Part shown: positions 44,332 to 54,042 of the stretch, one piece after another
Numbering within the stretch: the first letter of the stretch is position 1
Layout: the number at the start of each line of letters is the position of its first letter
Source of the DNA: CAMDPA01 sp963825625
Lineage (GTDB): Bacteria > Pseudomonadota > Alphaproteobacteria > Rhizobiales > Hyphomicrobiaceae
Length of the DNA: 64,000 bases
Assembly: GCA_963825625.1 (NCBI GenBank)
Contig: CAWGUF010000003.1
Coordinates: 1-64,000 of the forward strand
Direction of reading: 5' to 3'
The notes under the pieces: generated by a model
Told to the model about the DNA's origin: nothing
Seen by the model: the letters and a program-made list of their open reading frames with translations, nothing else
Databases searched by the model: none
Position numbers and translations under genes: made by a program

Positions 44332-45966
44332 ATGACTACGCGCACCTATGCTGATCTGCACGAGCATATCGAGACGCTGGATGCGGCCGGTTTGCTCCAA
44401 CGCATCGACGTGCCGATCAACAAGGACACCGAGATGCACCCGCTGGTGCGCTGGCAGTTCCGCGGCGGTATTCCGGAGGCGCAGCGCAAGGCGTTCCTGT
44501 TCTCCAATATCGTCGACTCCAAGGGTCGCCGCTTCGACAACATGCAGGTCATCGTCGGCGGCATCGCGACCAATGCCGAGATCTACCGTATCGGGATGAA
44601 TGTGCCGCGCGTGGAGGACATCGGCCCGGCCTGGGAGCGGGCGATGTCCAACCCTATCGCACCGCGTCTGGTCGAGACCGGCCCCGTGCACGACGTCGTG
44701 CTCACTGGCGAGGCCATCAAGGGAGCGGGCAAAGGCCTGGAGGCGCTGCCGGTGCCCATCTCCACGCCCGGATTCGATGCCGCGCCCTATCTCACCGCCA
44801 CATGCGTCATTACCAAAGATCCCGCGACAGGCGTGCAGAACATGGGCACGTACAGGGGTATGCTGAAGAGCTACGACCGGCTCGGCATGATGATGCTGAT
44901 CTCCAATCGCGCCGGCGGCATCGAGCACTGGAAAGAGTATCACTCCGGCAAGCGACAGATGCCGGTTGCCATCGTTCTGGGGGCTCCGCCTATCGTCGGA
45001 TTTCTGGGGCCGCAGAAGCTGCGTGTCGGCGTCGATGAGCTGGGTGTGGCCGGCGGATTGGCCGGCGGGCCGATCAATGTCGTGAAAGCGAAAACGGTCG
45101 ATCTGCTCGTCCCCGCCGAGGCCGAATGCGTGATCGAAGGCTACATCGACCCGGAATACCTGGAGCCGGAAGGACCGTTCGGAGAGAGCCACGGCTACGT
45201 CGCTCTGGAGGACTACAATGTCGTCATCACTGTCAGCGCCATCACGCACCGGAACAACCCGGTCATGACGTCGATCATCTCGCAGGTGACGCCATCCGAA
45301 TCGAGCGTAGTGAAGCGGCTGGCCTTCGAGCCCCTTTTTCTGATGCACCTGCGCGACCAGCTCGGCATCAAGCAGGTCAAGCGCGTCGCCCTGCACGAGC
45401 CGCTCACCAATCTCCGCCGCTTCGTGTTCCTGCAGTTCGAGCGCGGCACGCCGAAGGAGGAGGTCTGGCGTGCGCTGCAGGGCACGCTGACGCTGCAGGC
45501 CTACGTCGGCAAGTTCGTGATCGCGGTGGACGACGACATCGACCCTGACAACCCCGACGCCGTGTTCTGGGCGATGTCCTATCGCTGCAATCCGATCGAG
45601 GACACCAAGGTCATTCCCTATCGCGTGCGCGGTCACGGCCCCCGTACGGAGGCCAACCCGAGGCCGGATTCGGCGATGCTGATCGATGCCACCATGAAGG
45701 GCGACATGCCGCCCGTCGCGCTGCCCAAACGCGAGTTCATGGAAAACGCCAGGGCGATCTGGGAGCGGCTCGGCCTGCCTGCACTGCGTCCCGAGAGCCC
45801 CTGGCATGGCTACTCGCTCGGCGACTGGACCGAGCAATGGGACTCCTACGCGATGCAAGCCACGCGCAGTGAATGGATGGAGCGTTCAGAACGTTATCGA
45901 CAGCGACGTCGGTCCGGCGTCGAGCCCAATTCGCCGGTCAGGGATATCGAGGGAAAGGAACACTAG
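44332..45966 (+). CDS. UbiD-family prenylated-FMN decarboxylase
   Basis: This 544-residue (de)carboxylase needs prenylated FMN. It shows PLVRWQFRGGIPEAQRKAFL, NMGTYRGMLKSYDRLGMMML, ISNRAGGIEHWKEYHSGKR (a region that supplies FMN/Mn ligands), PAEAECVIEGYIDPEYLEPE then GPFGESHGY with the conserved Glu pair, and the C-terminal WAMSYRCNPIEDT. The enzyme probably acts on an aromatic or alpha,beta-unsaturated acid; catabolic UbiD homologues include those for phthalate, vanillate and ferulate-type acids. A ubiX gene is not present in this window. The upstream crotonase gene may belong to the same pathway. Confidence 0.92.
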   Translation: MTTRTYADLHEHIETLDAAGLLQRIDVPINKDTEMHPLVRWQFRGGIPEAQRKAFLFSNIVDSKGRRFDNMQVIVGGIATNAEIYRIGMNVPRVEDIGPAWERAMSNPIAPRLVETGPVHDVVLTGEAIKGAGKGLEALPVPISTPGFDAAPYLTATCVITKDPATGVQNMGTYRGMLKSYDRLGMMMLISNRAGGIEHWKEYHSGKRQMPVAIVLGAPPIVGFLGPQKLRVGVDELGVAGGLAGGPINVVKAKTVDLLVPAEAECVIEGYIDPEYLEPEGPFGESHGYVALEDYNVVITVSAITHRNNPVMTSIISQVTPSESSVVKRLAFEPLFLMHLRDQLGIKQVKRVALHEPLTNLRRFVFLQFERGTPKEEVWRALQGTLTLQAYVGKFVIAVDDDIDPDNPDAVFWAMSYRCNPIEDTKVIPYRVRGHGPRTEANPRPDSAMLIDATMKGDMPPVALPKREFMENARAIWERLGLPALRPESPWHGYSLGDWTEQWDSYAMQATRSEWMERSERYRQRRRSGVEPNSPVRDIEGKEH

Positions 45967-46015
45967 GTCGCATCAGGCGCAACTGCACAATGACGGCCAC
46001 GTGGTAGGACAGATC

Positions 46016-46543
46016 ATGCCGAAATATCAGGGAGAGCTCGACGGCCTGTGCGGCCCCTATGCCATCGCCAACGCATTGGAGCTGTGCGGTCTGCACGTCT
46101 TCGAGGACGCGTTCCGTTTCGCCTGCCTTGCCCTGTCCGATCGACGCTGGCCCGACGTCCTATGGGAAGGGACGACGCTTGGCGATCTGCAGCGCATGCT
46201 GAAACGCTGCAAGGCCGAGATCCCTGAGATGGAAGCCATCACCATCACCTACCCGTTCCTGAAGGCGCCGCCGTCGACGAGCAAGCAGTATTGGCAGGAG
46301 TTCAACCAATTCTTCCGGCCTGACAGCAACGCGATATGCGCGATCATCGGCCTCAACCGGCCGTCCTGCCACTGGATCGTCGCGAGCCGCGATGGCTCTC
46401 GCATCATGTTCGCCGACAGCCGTGCCGGAGCGCAGCAGGTGCGCAAGAACCGCAACTCGCTGCATGCCGGCGAGCGCGACGGCAACCCCAACCGCTGGAT
46501 CATCGACCGCAAGGATTTCATCCTGTTCGAGATGGATGACTGA
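46016..46543 (+). CDS. C39-like cysteine-peptidase fold protein
   Basis: This 175-residue protein begins KYQGELDGLCGPYAIANALE, where CGPYAIANA has the Q/C helix signature of papain-like C39 folds (the Asp-x-x-Cys context supplies the nucleophile). A later RPSCHWIVASRDGSRIMFAD provides the His, and Asp follows in the next strand (ADSRAG). It could be a protease or a non-proteolytic pseudo-enzyme. No signal peptide or bacteriocin transporter is present. It follows the UbiD-family gene by 49 bp on the same strand; a functional link is not evident. Confidence 0.65.
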   Translation: MPKYQGELDGLCGPYAIANALELCGLHVFEDAFRFACLALSDRRWPDVLWEGTTLGDLQRMLKRCKAEIPEMEAITITYPFLKAPPSTSKQYWQEFNQFFRPDSNAICAIIGLNRPSCHWIVASRDGSRIMFADSRAGAQQVRKNRNSLHAGERDGNPNRWIIDRKDFILFEMDD

Positions 46544-46875
46544 AGCAGCCGCACCCGACACATCCTGCATGTTGGGCGGGTATGCGGAGGGAGCGAACCT
46601 CTCCGTGTACGTTGTCATGGCCGATCCGAGGCCTCATGACGCGGGACCGAGGGACATGTCGGCCATCCACGCGGGGCTCGACAGCCACGCATGCGGATGG
46701 TTGTCATGGATGGCCGCCTGGTCCCGGACCTCGGCTGTCGCCTCTGTCCAGCGCGGCCATGACGGCCAGCGTGACGTTTGCTAGAGGTCGGCAAGAATAT
46801 AAGCACCACCGCTCCAAGCCCCGCGGCTTTCGCCGGCGAGTGCATGGAGTGAAGCCTCGCCCACCGCGCCCCCGC
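46544..46875. other. Gap without a recognisable gene
   Basis: These 332 bases contain only GC-rich shadow frames, with no family match and no credible start signal. I see no RNA gene or strong hairpin. Confidence 0.6.
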
Positions 46876-47361
46876 TCAATCCCGCGTCAGGCGCACCTGC
46901 TTGCCCTGGCCCGCACAATCGTCGTCGGTCTTCAGACCTGACGCACGGATGCCATAGGCGGCCAGCTCGTCATCCTTCTCCTGCGTATCGCCCGTCACGC
47001 CGACAGCACCGATCACCTCGCCATCGCCATCCCGGATCAGCTGGCCGCCGCCCTCGGGAAAGATCTTGTGCTCGGACGCCTGCAGCATGAACGCCATGAA
47101 CATCGGCCTGTGCTCGGCGCGCTGGCGCACCAGGTCGGACGAGCGGCCCAGTGCCAGCGAGGCATAGGCCTTGCCCATCGCCATCTCGAACCGCATCATG
47201 GCCGAGCCGTCCTCTTTCTTGAACGCCTTCGGAATACAGCCCGGCTCCACCACGACCACGCTGAGCGGACGCAGCTTCTCCTGCCGGCCCTTCTCGATGA
47301 TGGCGTCGATGATGGCCTCGGCCTGTGCAAGGGATACGATGGTCATGGTCAGCCTCGTCAT
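46876..47361 (-). CDS. GlcG/HbpS-like heme-binding domain protein
   Basis: This 161-residue GlcG/HbpS-fold protein begins VSLAQAEAIIDAIIEKGRQE. The core LRPLSVVVVEPGCIPKAFKK, GKAYASLALGRSSDLVRQRA, and IFPEGGGQLIRDGDGEVIGA, VGVTGDTQEKDDELA follows the family order. Members bind heme or act as accessory proteins of glycolate and diol catabolism; here there is no gly or pdu cluster. GC content and codon usage match neighbours. The function in this strain is open. Confidence 0.85.
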   Translation of the reverse strand: MTRLTMTIVSLAQAEAIIDAIIEKGRQEKLRPLSVVVVEPGCIPKAFKKEDGSAMMRFEMAMGKAYASLALGRSSDLVRQRAEHRPMFMAFMLQASEHKIFPEGGGQLIRDGDGEVIGAVGVTGDTQEKDDELAAYGIRASGLKTDDDCAGQGKQVRLTRD

Positions 47362-47473
47362 GGGAAAATCGAACAGGCGGCAAGGGTAGGCAGTCGAACC
47401 GATGCCGTCTAGGCTTGTGCGACGTCGCTTTTACGAAGACGGGCTTGCGCGAAGACAAACAGGAGACGCCGAC

Positions 47474-48322
47474 ATGGCAGACGCATTCGAAAGCCTGCAC
47501 GAGAGCATCGGCCGCAGCTCCACCCAGCACGATGTCATCACGGCTTCCCAGACCGGCCGGCTGGCAGCCGCGCTAGGCGTGCCGAACCTTGCCCAGAACA
47601 TCGGCGACGAGGTGCCTGGGGGATGGCAGATCGCATTCTTTCCGGTGCTGACGCCGCTCGCCGAGCTGCGCGAGGACGGCCAGCCGGCCGGCGGCTCGAT
47701 CATGCCGAAGGTGCCGTTGCCCAGCCGCCGCCTGTCGCGGGTCTCCAGCCGCTTCCTCGCCCCCCTGCGCATCGGCGATAGCGCCACCAAGACAAGCGAG
47801 ATTTCCGAGGTCAGCATCGACGGCGAAGGCCCCGATCGTATCGTCCGTGTACAGGTGCGGGAAACGATCGAGACCGCGGCGGGCACGGCCATCGTCAGCG
47901 AGCGCGACTTCGAGTTCTTCACACCTGGCGGCAAGGGCGCGAAACGGGACGTGCCGCCAGTGCCCGCGACCCCGCAATGGCGACGCAGCATACGTCCCAC
48001 TCCGGTGATGATGTTTCGCATGTCCGCGGCGAGCTTCAACAGCCACCGCGTGCACTACGACCGCGATTACACAACGAAGAAGGAGGGGCACCCCGGCCTC
48101 GTCGTGCCGGTCACCCTGGCCTCGAGCCTGATGCTCGAGTTGTGCCGGCAGCAGATGGCCGGAAAACGCCTCGAAAGCTTCTGGTTCAGCTCCGTCAAAC
48201 GGCTATATGACGAGGGCGACTTCGAGATCGTAGGCCAGCCGCAGGGCAAGATCGCCCGCTTCTGGACAATCAACTCCAAGCGCGACATCGCGGTCCTTGC
48301 CGAGGCCAGCTTCAGCGATTGA
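47474..48322 (+). CDS. HTD2/mesaconyl-C4-CoA hydratase-like (FAS1-type) dehydratase
   Basis: This 282-residue double-hotdog hydratase is related to HTD2 and mesaconyl-C4-CoA hydratases. The N-terminal half has WQIAFFPVLTPLAELREDGQ and the FAS1-like SEISEVSIDGEGPDRIVRVQ. The C-terminal hotdog has the active-site His in FNSHRVHYDRDYTTKKEGHP, followed by GLVVPVTLASSLMLELC. It may hydrate mesaconyl- or acyl-CoA thioesters in a branched acid pathway. It is upstream of the formaldehyde dehydrogenase gene and divergent from the GlcG-like gene. The start ATG 47474 is preceded by AGGAGA. Confidence 0.85.
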   Translation: MADAFESLHESIGRSSTQHDVITASQTGRLAAALGVPNLAQNIGDEVPGGWQIAFFPVLTPLAELREDGQPAGGSIMPKVPLPSRRLSRVSSRFLAPLRIGDSATKTSEISEVSIDGEGPDRIVRVQVRETIETAAGTAIVSERDFEFFTPGGKGAKRDVPPVPATPQWRRSIRPTPVMMFRMSAASFNSHRVHYDRDYTTKKEGHPGLVVPVTLASSLMLELCRQQMAGKRLESFWFSSVKRLYDEGDFEIVGQPQGKIARFWTINSKRDIAVLAEASFSD

Positions 48323-48387
48323 CACTTGGCGCGGACTTGAGTTCCGCCGCCCGGGCTGGCATTGCTTGACGCATGGCTCCGAGAAGA

Positions 48388-48421
48388 CAATTGGGAAATT
48401 GGGGACAGCCACCTGTTTCCC
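48388..48421. repeat. REP-like imperfect palindrome
   Basis: GGGAAA (48393-48398) pairs with TTTCCC (48416-48421) and ACAG with CTGT around a GGGG-containing bulge. The pattern GGGGACAG...CCTGTTTCC is the style of REP elements linked to RAYT transposases. Only one clear copy is in the window; similar GGGGAC-containing tracts at about 43511-43531 and 41323-41352 are too degenerate to call. Confidence 0.4.
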
Positions 48422-48502
48422 GAAACGCTGTTTGCGGGGCACCGGTCACATCCGGCATTTGGCGGCTGTCGCCAATTGCTCTATCGCCACGGGATACATC
48501 AC

Positions 48503-49612
<1,110 letters not shown>

Positions 49613-49627
49613 GCCGTGCCCGCCATC

Positions 49628-50542
49628 TCATGCGCGAGCGGATGACTGGCCGATGGCGTTCAGCAGCCACGGGCTCAGTGCCACGCACAAGGCCCAGATC
49701 AATTCGCTGAGCGCCAGGAACAGCGCCGTGGTCGCATCGAAATGGAAGAAGCCGACGCCGACGGCCAACGTGTTGTTCATTGCTCCGGATGCGAAGAAAT
49801 AGGTCACCCGGTCGCGCGGCGAAGCACCCAGCGCCACGACCACGCCGACGGCATATAGCAGCGCGAACATCAGCGCCATGACAACCAACCCCTCCACGAT
49901 CAGCAGGGGCTGGCCGGCAAGCTCGGACCTGGCTGCGGCAACGACCACGGCGAGTATGACCGCGATGGTGGCGGCACACAGCCCGCCGCTGCGCGGGCGC
50001 AGCCAATGCCGGCTCGCCGGCCAGCGCGCGACCATTGCGCCGTATATCAGGGCCGGCCCCAGTATCGTCGACAGCAGTGTCACCCCAAGCCCGATTGCGT
50101 CGATCTGCACCTGCCGGCCCGCCGCGAGGAAGAGCAAGGGAACCACGACCGGCGCGGCCAGGCTCGAGAGCACGGTCAGCATCAGCCCCAGCGTGACGTT
50201 GCCCTTGTGCAAGGCGCACAGCGAAGCGACCGCAACGCCGGCAGGCATTGCCGCCAGCAGCAATGCCCCCTCGGCGAACCTGGCCGCCCCCAGATGCAAT
50301 GCGGCGACGTAGATGACGAGCGGCAGGAACGCGAAGCGGAACAGCAGGAACGACAAGACCGGGCGCAGCCTGACGGTTCTGACTTCCGCAAAGTCGAGGT
50401 TCGGGCAGGCAAAGAACACCAGCAGGCCGGTCAGAGCCAGCGCGACTTTATCGGCGGCTACTGGTCCGGCGGGCATGACGAGGCCGAGTGCCAGCCCGGC
50501 CAGCATCACTATGCCGACATGGCGGCCGCACCATTCCCACAT
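49628..50542 (-). CDS. Bile acid:sodium symporter-like (BASS/SBF) transporter
   Basis: This 304-residue membrane protein has nine to ten helices of the BASS fold. It shows HVGIVMLAGLALGLVMPAGP, LTGLLVFFACPNLDFAEVRT, LLLAAMPAGVAVASLCALHK with the crossover region, and SGAMNNTLAVGVGFFHFDA, the GxxNxxLA motif. BASS members take up organic anions such as pyruvate, pantothenate and bile acids. It is convergent with the formaldehyde dehydrogenase gene. No cognate catabolic gene pins the substrate. Confidence 0.82.
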   Translation of the reverse strand: MWEWCGRHVGIVMLAGLALGLVMPAGPVAADKVALALTGLLVFFACPNLDFAEVRTVRLRPVLSFLLFRFAFLPLVIYVAALHLGAARFAEGALLLAAMPAGVAVASLCALHKGNVTLGLMLTVLSSLAAPVVVPLLFLAAGRQVQIDAIGLGVTLLSTILGPALIYGAMVARWPASRHWLRPRSGGLCAATIAVILAVVVAAARSELAGQPLLIVEGLVVMALMFALLYAVGVVVALGASPRDRVTYFFASGAMNNTLAVGVGFFHFDATTALFLALSELIWALCVALSPWLLNAIGQSSARA

Positions 50543-50600
50543 CCTGACCCACTCCGCCCCAGCCCCGTGCGCCTGGATGCCAGTCTTGCCTGCGCCGCAC

Positions 50601-51818
50601 TCACTTGCCGGTGAGCCACACCGCCAGCGTATGGCGCTCGGCGAACGTCATGCCGGTGATGTTGTTGGGCGGCATGTCGCGGGTCGTCACAGTGTGCAGC
50701 CTGATGGCGTGGGCCTGGCGCAGAATGCGCTCCGGCGTGTCGAGCAGCACGCCTTTTGGCGCCACCGCAATTCCGGCCCAGACCGGCTCTGTCGCATGAC
50801 ACATCGAGCAGCGCGTCAGGATGATGTCGTCGACCGCCTTCGGCAGCGTGGCTGTGCTGGCCACCACCCTGGCCGGCTGCATCGCCGCGAGGCCTAGTGC
50901 CTGGCGGCCGGCCGGAACCGTCAGCATGCCCAGCAGGATCGTCACGACAACACACCCTGCCGCCAGCCCCCACGTCCACCACGGATCGCCGCGCCCTGCA
51001 TGCCGCTCGTTGTAGAAATGCCGGATCGCAGCGCCGCCGACCAGGATGAAGCCGACCATCACCCACGCATATGGCGACTGCGACACCAGCGGATAATGGT
51101 TGGTAATCATCAGGAAGACGACGGGCAGCGTCAGGTAGTTGTTGTGCGTTGACCGCGTCTTGGCCTGTTTGCCGTAGTCGGGGTTCGGCTCGCGCCCCGC
51201 CACCAGATCCGCGATCACCTTCTTCTGGTTCGGAATGATGTTCATGGCGACGTTTCCGCTCATCAGCGTCGCCATCAACGCGCCGGTGTGCACCAGAGCA
51301 CCGCGGCCGGAGAACACCTGCTGGAAGAACCAGGCCATGAACATGATCATGACAAAGCCGACCGCGCCCAGCGCCAGTTCGTTCTTCGCCAGCGGCGACT
51401 TGCACAGAAAATCGTAGACCACCCAGCCGAGCACCAAGCCACCGATGCCGATGCCGGCCGCCGCCCAGGGCGACAATTGCCGAACGGCCGGATCGATCAA
51501 ATAGAGGTCGGCAGCGAAGTAGTAGACCCAGACAAGCAAAGCGAAACCGGAGACCCAAGTCGTGTAGGCCTCCCACTTGTGCCAGATCAGTTGGGGCGGC
51601 AGCTTATCCGGCGCCACCAGCCACTTGCGCACATTGTAGAAGCCGCCGCCGTGCACTTCCCAACTTTCCCCGCCCTTGCCGGGTGGAATCTCGGACGTGG
51701 GCTTGATGCTGGCATCTATGTGCATGAAGTAGAACGAGGATCCGATCCACGCCATGCCGGCGATGATGTGCAGCCAGCGCAGCAGCAGGCTGCCCCATTC
51801 GAACAAGATCGCGTCCAT
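50601..51818 (-). CDS. puuD: Membrane urate oxidase PuuD with cytochrome c domain
   Basis: This is a 405-residue integral membrane urate hydroxylase (PuuD type), converting urate to 5-hydroxyisourate. The N-terminal ~300 residues form eight helices (LLLRWLHIIAGMAWIGSSFY, KWEAYTTWVSGFALLVWVYY), and GNVAMNIIPNQKKVIADLVA lies in the core. The C-terminal ~100 residues are a periplasmic cytochrome c with heme site TRCSMCHATEPVW and distal Met in TRDMPPNNITGM. ATG 51818 is preferred over the upstream ATG 51830, because GGGAGG sits directly upstream of it. Other purine genes such as hiuH and uraD are not adjacent. Confidence 0.9.
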   Translation of the reverse strand: MDAILFEWGSLLLRWLHIIAGMAWIGSSFYFMHIDASIKPTSEIPPGKGGESWEVHGGGFYNVRKWLVAPDKLPPQLIWHKWEAYTTWVSGFALLVWVYYFAADLYLIDPAVRQLSPWAAAGIGIGGLVLGWVVYDFLCKSPLAKNELALGAVGFVMIMFMAWFFQQVFSGRGALVHTGALMATLMSGNVAMNIIPNQKKVIADLVAGREPNPDYGKQAKTRSTHNNYLTLPVVFLMITNHYPLVSQSPYAWVMVGFILVGGAAIRHFYNERHAGRGDPWWTWGLAAGCVVVTILLGMLTVPAGRQALGLAAMQPARVVASTATLPKAVDDIILTRCSMCHATEPVWAGIAVAPKGVLLDTPERILRQAHAIRLHTVTTRDMPPNNITGMTFAERHTLAVWLTGK

Positions 51819-52011
51819 GCGCCCTCCCATGCCCCGGTGCCCTCACGGCACGGATCGATACGTTCACGCAGACTTCTAAGCGATCCGGCGCCACAGCGCC
51901 AACTCCTGAGGATGTCGCAATCTCTGGCGGCCAAACAAGGCCTTTACCGCGCGCGCCTGCCGTCCTACCCATACGCCACATCCATCAGGCTACGATACCA
52001 GGGAGGACCCC

Positions 52012-52866
52012 ATGAAGCTCGTCCGGTTCGGAACTGCCGGGACAGGAAAAGCCGGGCATCGTCGATGCCCAGGGCCAGATCCGCGATCTGTCCGGCTCAC
52101 GTGAAGGATTTCGACGGTGACGGCGCTGTCGCCGGCGAGCCTGGACAAGATGCGCAAGATCGATCCGGCCAGCCTGCCCGCAGCGCCGGCCGGCGTTCGC
52201 ATCGGTCCGCCGGTCGGCGAACGTGCGCAATTTCATCGCGGTCGGCCTCAACTACGCCGACCACGCCAAGGAGACCGGCTCGCCGATCCCGAAGGAGCCG
52301 ATCCTGTTCAACAAGCTCGGCAACTGCATCGTCGGCCCGAACGACGACGTGATGATCCCCAAGGGCTCGACGAAGATGGATTACGAGTGCGAGATCGCCT
52401 TCGTCATCGGCACGCGCTGCCGCTATGTCGAGGAGGCCGACGCGCTGAAGTACATCGCCGGCTACACCATCTGCAACGACGTGTCGGAGCGCATTTCCAG
52501 GCCGAGCGCTCAGGACAGTGGATGAAGGGCAAGTGCGCCGAGACGTTCGGACCGCTCGGGCCGTGGCTCGTCACACCCGACGAGATCGCCGACGAGCAGA
52601 ACCTCGAGATGTTCCTCGACGTCAATGGTGAGCGCCGGCAGACTGGCAACACGAAGACCATGATCTTCGGCATCACGCACCTCGTGCACTACATCTCGCA
52701 GTTCATGGTGCTGGAGCCCGGCGACGTCGTCACGACCGGCACGCCGCCCGGCGTGGCGCTCGGCATGAAGCCGACGCCGGTGTTCCTGAAGGCCGGTGAC
52801 GTCGTCCACCTGGGCATCCAGGGGCTCGGCGAGCAGACGCAGAAGCTGGTGGAGTTCAAGCTTTAG
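52012..52866 (+). CDS. Fumarylacetoacetate hydrolase-family enzyme, heavily frame-disrupted
   Basis: This FAH-fold hydrolase or decarboxylase has a clean ribosome-binding site (GGGAGGA) and ATG 52012, but the frame changes about five times: near 52042, 52093, 52121, 52218 and 52497. When corrected it reads MKLVRFG, then GLNYADHAKETGSPIPKEPI, MDYECEIAFVIGTRCRYVEE (the ExE metal motif), YTICNDVSER, QWMKGKCAETFGPLGPWLV, TPPGVALGMKPTPVFLKAGD. The last 370 bp are in one frame. Substitution-level conservation is high, so the indels are recent or errors. Members cleave acylpyruvates or open aromatic ring-cleavage products. Confidence 0.75.
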
Positions 52867-52873
52867 CCAAATA

Positions 52874-52906
52874 GAAAAGGGGCGGCTGTCGCGCCGCCCC
52901 TCTTTT
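52874..52906. terminator. Bidirectional rho-independent terminator
   Basis: GGGGCGGC (52879-52886) pairs with GCCGCCCC (52893-52900), flanked by AAAA on the left and TTTT on the right. It lies between the converging FAH-family and cupin genes, so it can serve both strands. Confidence 0.85.
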
Positions 52907-52930
52907 CCAGGTCACAGCCCGGGCCGGTCG

Positions 52931-53311
52931 TCAGACCGGATCGTAATAGTGGATCTCGTAGAGAATGCAGCCCTTGTCGGAGCGGAACGGCCCATGGGCG
53001 GCGCCCGGCGGACGGCAGGCATAGGTGAACGGCGGAAAGGCTTCGCCGCCTTTGCCTTCCTTGTCATTGCCGACAGTCAGATCGCCGGTCACCAGGAACA
53101 CCTCTTCCCAGTAGTCGTGCACGAATGGCTCGGTGGTGTAGACGCCGGGTGCGAAACGCAAAAGGCGGGTGCGCGTGCCGCGTTGGCCCGTCTCGTCCAG
53201 CCCACCAGCCAGAATCTTCTGCTGGATGCCGGCCGGATAGCCTGGTGGTGTCTCCCATCCCGTCTCCAGGTCGATCGTATAGAACTCGTCATGGGCTTTA
53301 TTGACTGGCAT
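52931..53311 (-). CDS. Cupin-domain protein (ChrR-like)
   Basis: This 126-residue single-domain cupin begins MPVNKAHDEFYTIDLETGWE. RLLRFAPGVYTTEPFVHDYW with the following EEVFLVTGDLTVG gives the first cupin motif (His, Glu), and PPFTYACRPPGAAHGPFRSD the second (His). It may bind a metal and act on a small molecule or stabilise an anti-sigma-like module. It converges on the FAH-family gene. Substrate unknown. Confidence 0.78.
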   Translation of the reverse strand: MPVNKAHDEFYTIDLETGWETPPGYPAGIQQKILAGGLDETGQRGTRTRLLRFAPGVYTTEPFVHDYWEEVFLVTGDLTVGNDKEGKGGEAFPPFTYACRPPGAAHGPFRSDKGCILYEIHYYDPV

Positions 53312-53432
53312 CTCGCGTCTTTCTCCTCCTGGATGGATGTTGCTGCCTCGAGAACGGCATACGGTGAACTATTACGCATCAAGGCTGGGCTTGTCCAACC
53401 GGCCGGGCGCGCGCGCCAACCGCGGACCGACG

Positions 53433-54002
53433 CTACGATATTTCACACATCGCCTTGATCAGGAACCGTTTACTGCCGAGCGTGCGGCCATCGTGACGGA
53501 ACTCCAGCACCCACTGGCCCGGTACGATCTCCCAGCCATCATCGAAGGTATAAAAGCGCCGTTGGGTGCGGCCGATTCCGGCTTGGCGCCGAAAACGGCT
53601 GCGGCTGAAGTGCTTGCCTGTGGGATTGACCAGGCCCGGGTCGGGAAAGTGCGTCACCCACTCCAGTTCCACCATCCGGCCCTCCGGCGCACCGATGACC
53701 TTGAACTCCAGACCGAAGCTCACCCCCAGCCTGGCGCAGATCACATCCGTTGCGGTCTCCAGCGTAGACGATGACGTGATGGTGAATTTGCCTGATGGCG
53801 TTTCGGCCGCATCCACTTTCCGCCGGTTACCCAAACGATAGATGCCGTAGCCGAGAATCTCGACCCGCTCGACGTTGACATCCGATTGTGGTTGCGCCCG
53901 TGCGCTCGTCAGCCCCGAGACGAGCAACACGCCGGCGGCGAACGGGCCGATAACGAAACCAGCGAGGCCGCGCCCGATCCCCCAATCCACCATCTGCACC
54001 AC
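53433..54002 (-). CDS. DUF3859-family exported protein
   Basis: This 189-residue protein has an N-terminal membrane or signal segment (FVIGPFAAGVLLVSGLTSAR). The mature part resembles the DUF3859 fold: VERVEILGYGIYRLG, ICARLGVSFGLEFKVIGAPE, RMVELEWVTHFPDPGLVNP, YTFDDGWEIVPGQWVLEFRH. The closing pattern (GxWxLE, GRTLGSKRFLI) is a beta sandwich. Its biological role is undefined. It lies 41 bp upstream of the 3' end of nothing on its strand; its only close neighbour is the amidase gene, also on the minus strand. Confidence 0.72.
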   Translation of the reverse strand: MVQMVDWGIGRGLAGFVIGPFAAGVLLVSGLTSARAQPQSDVNVERVEILGYGIYRLGNRRKVDAAETPSGKFTITSSSTLETATDVICARLGVSFGLEFKVIGAPEGRMVELEWVTHFPDPGLVNPTGKHFSRSRFRRQAGIGRTQRRFYTFDDGWEIVPGQWVLEFRHDGRTLGSKRFLIKAMCEIS

Positions 54003-54042
54003 TCCACAACGGCGCCGATCGTGATCTCAGGCCCTCTTGATC

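Noticed and set aside
44272..45858. A 528-codon open frame on the minus strand
   Set aside because: It is the shadow of the UbiD-family gene, whose motifs are clear on the plus strand.
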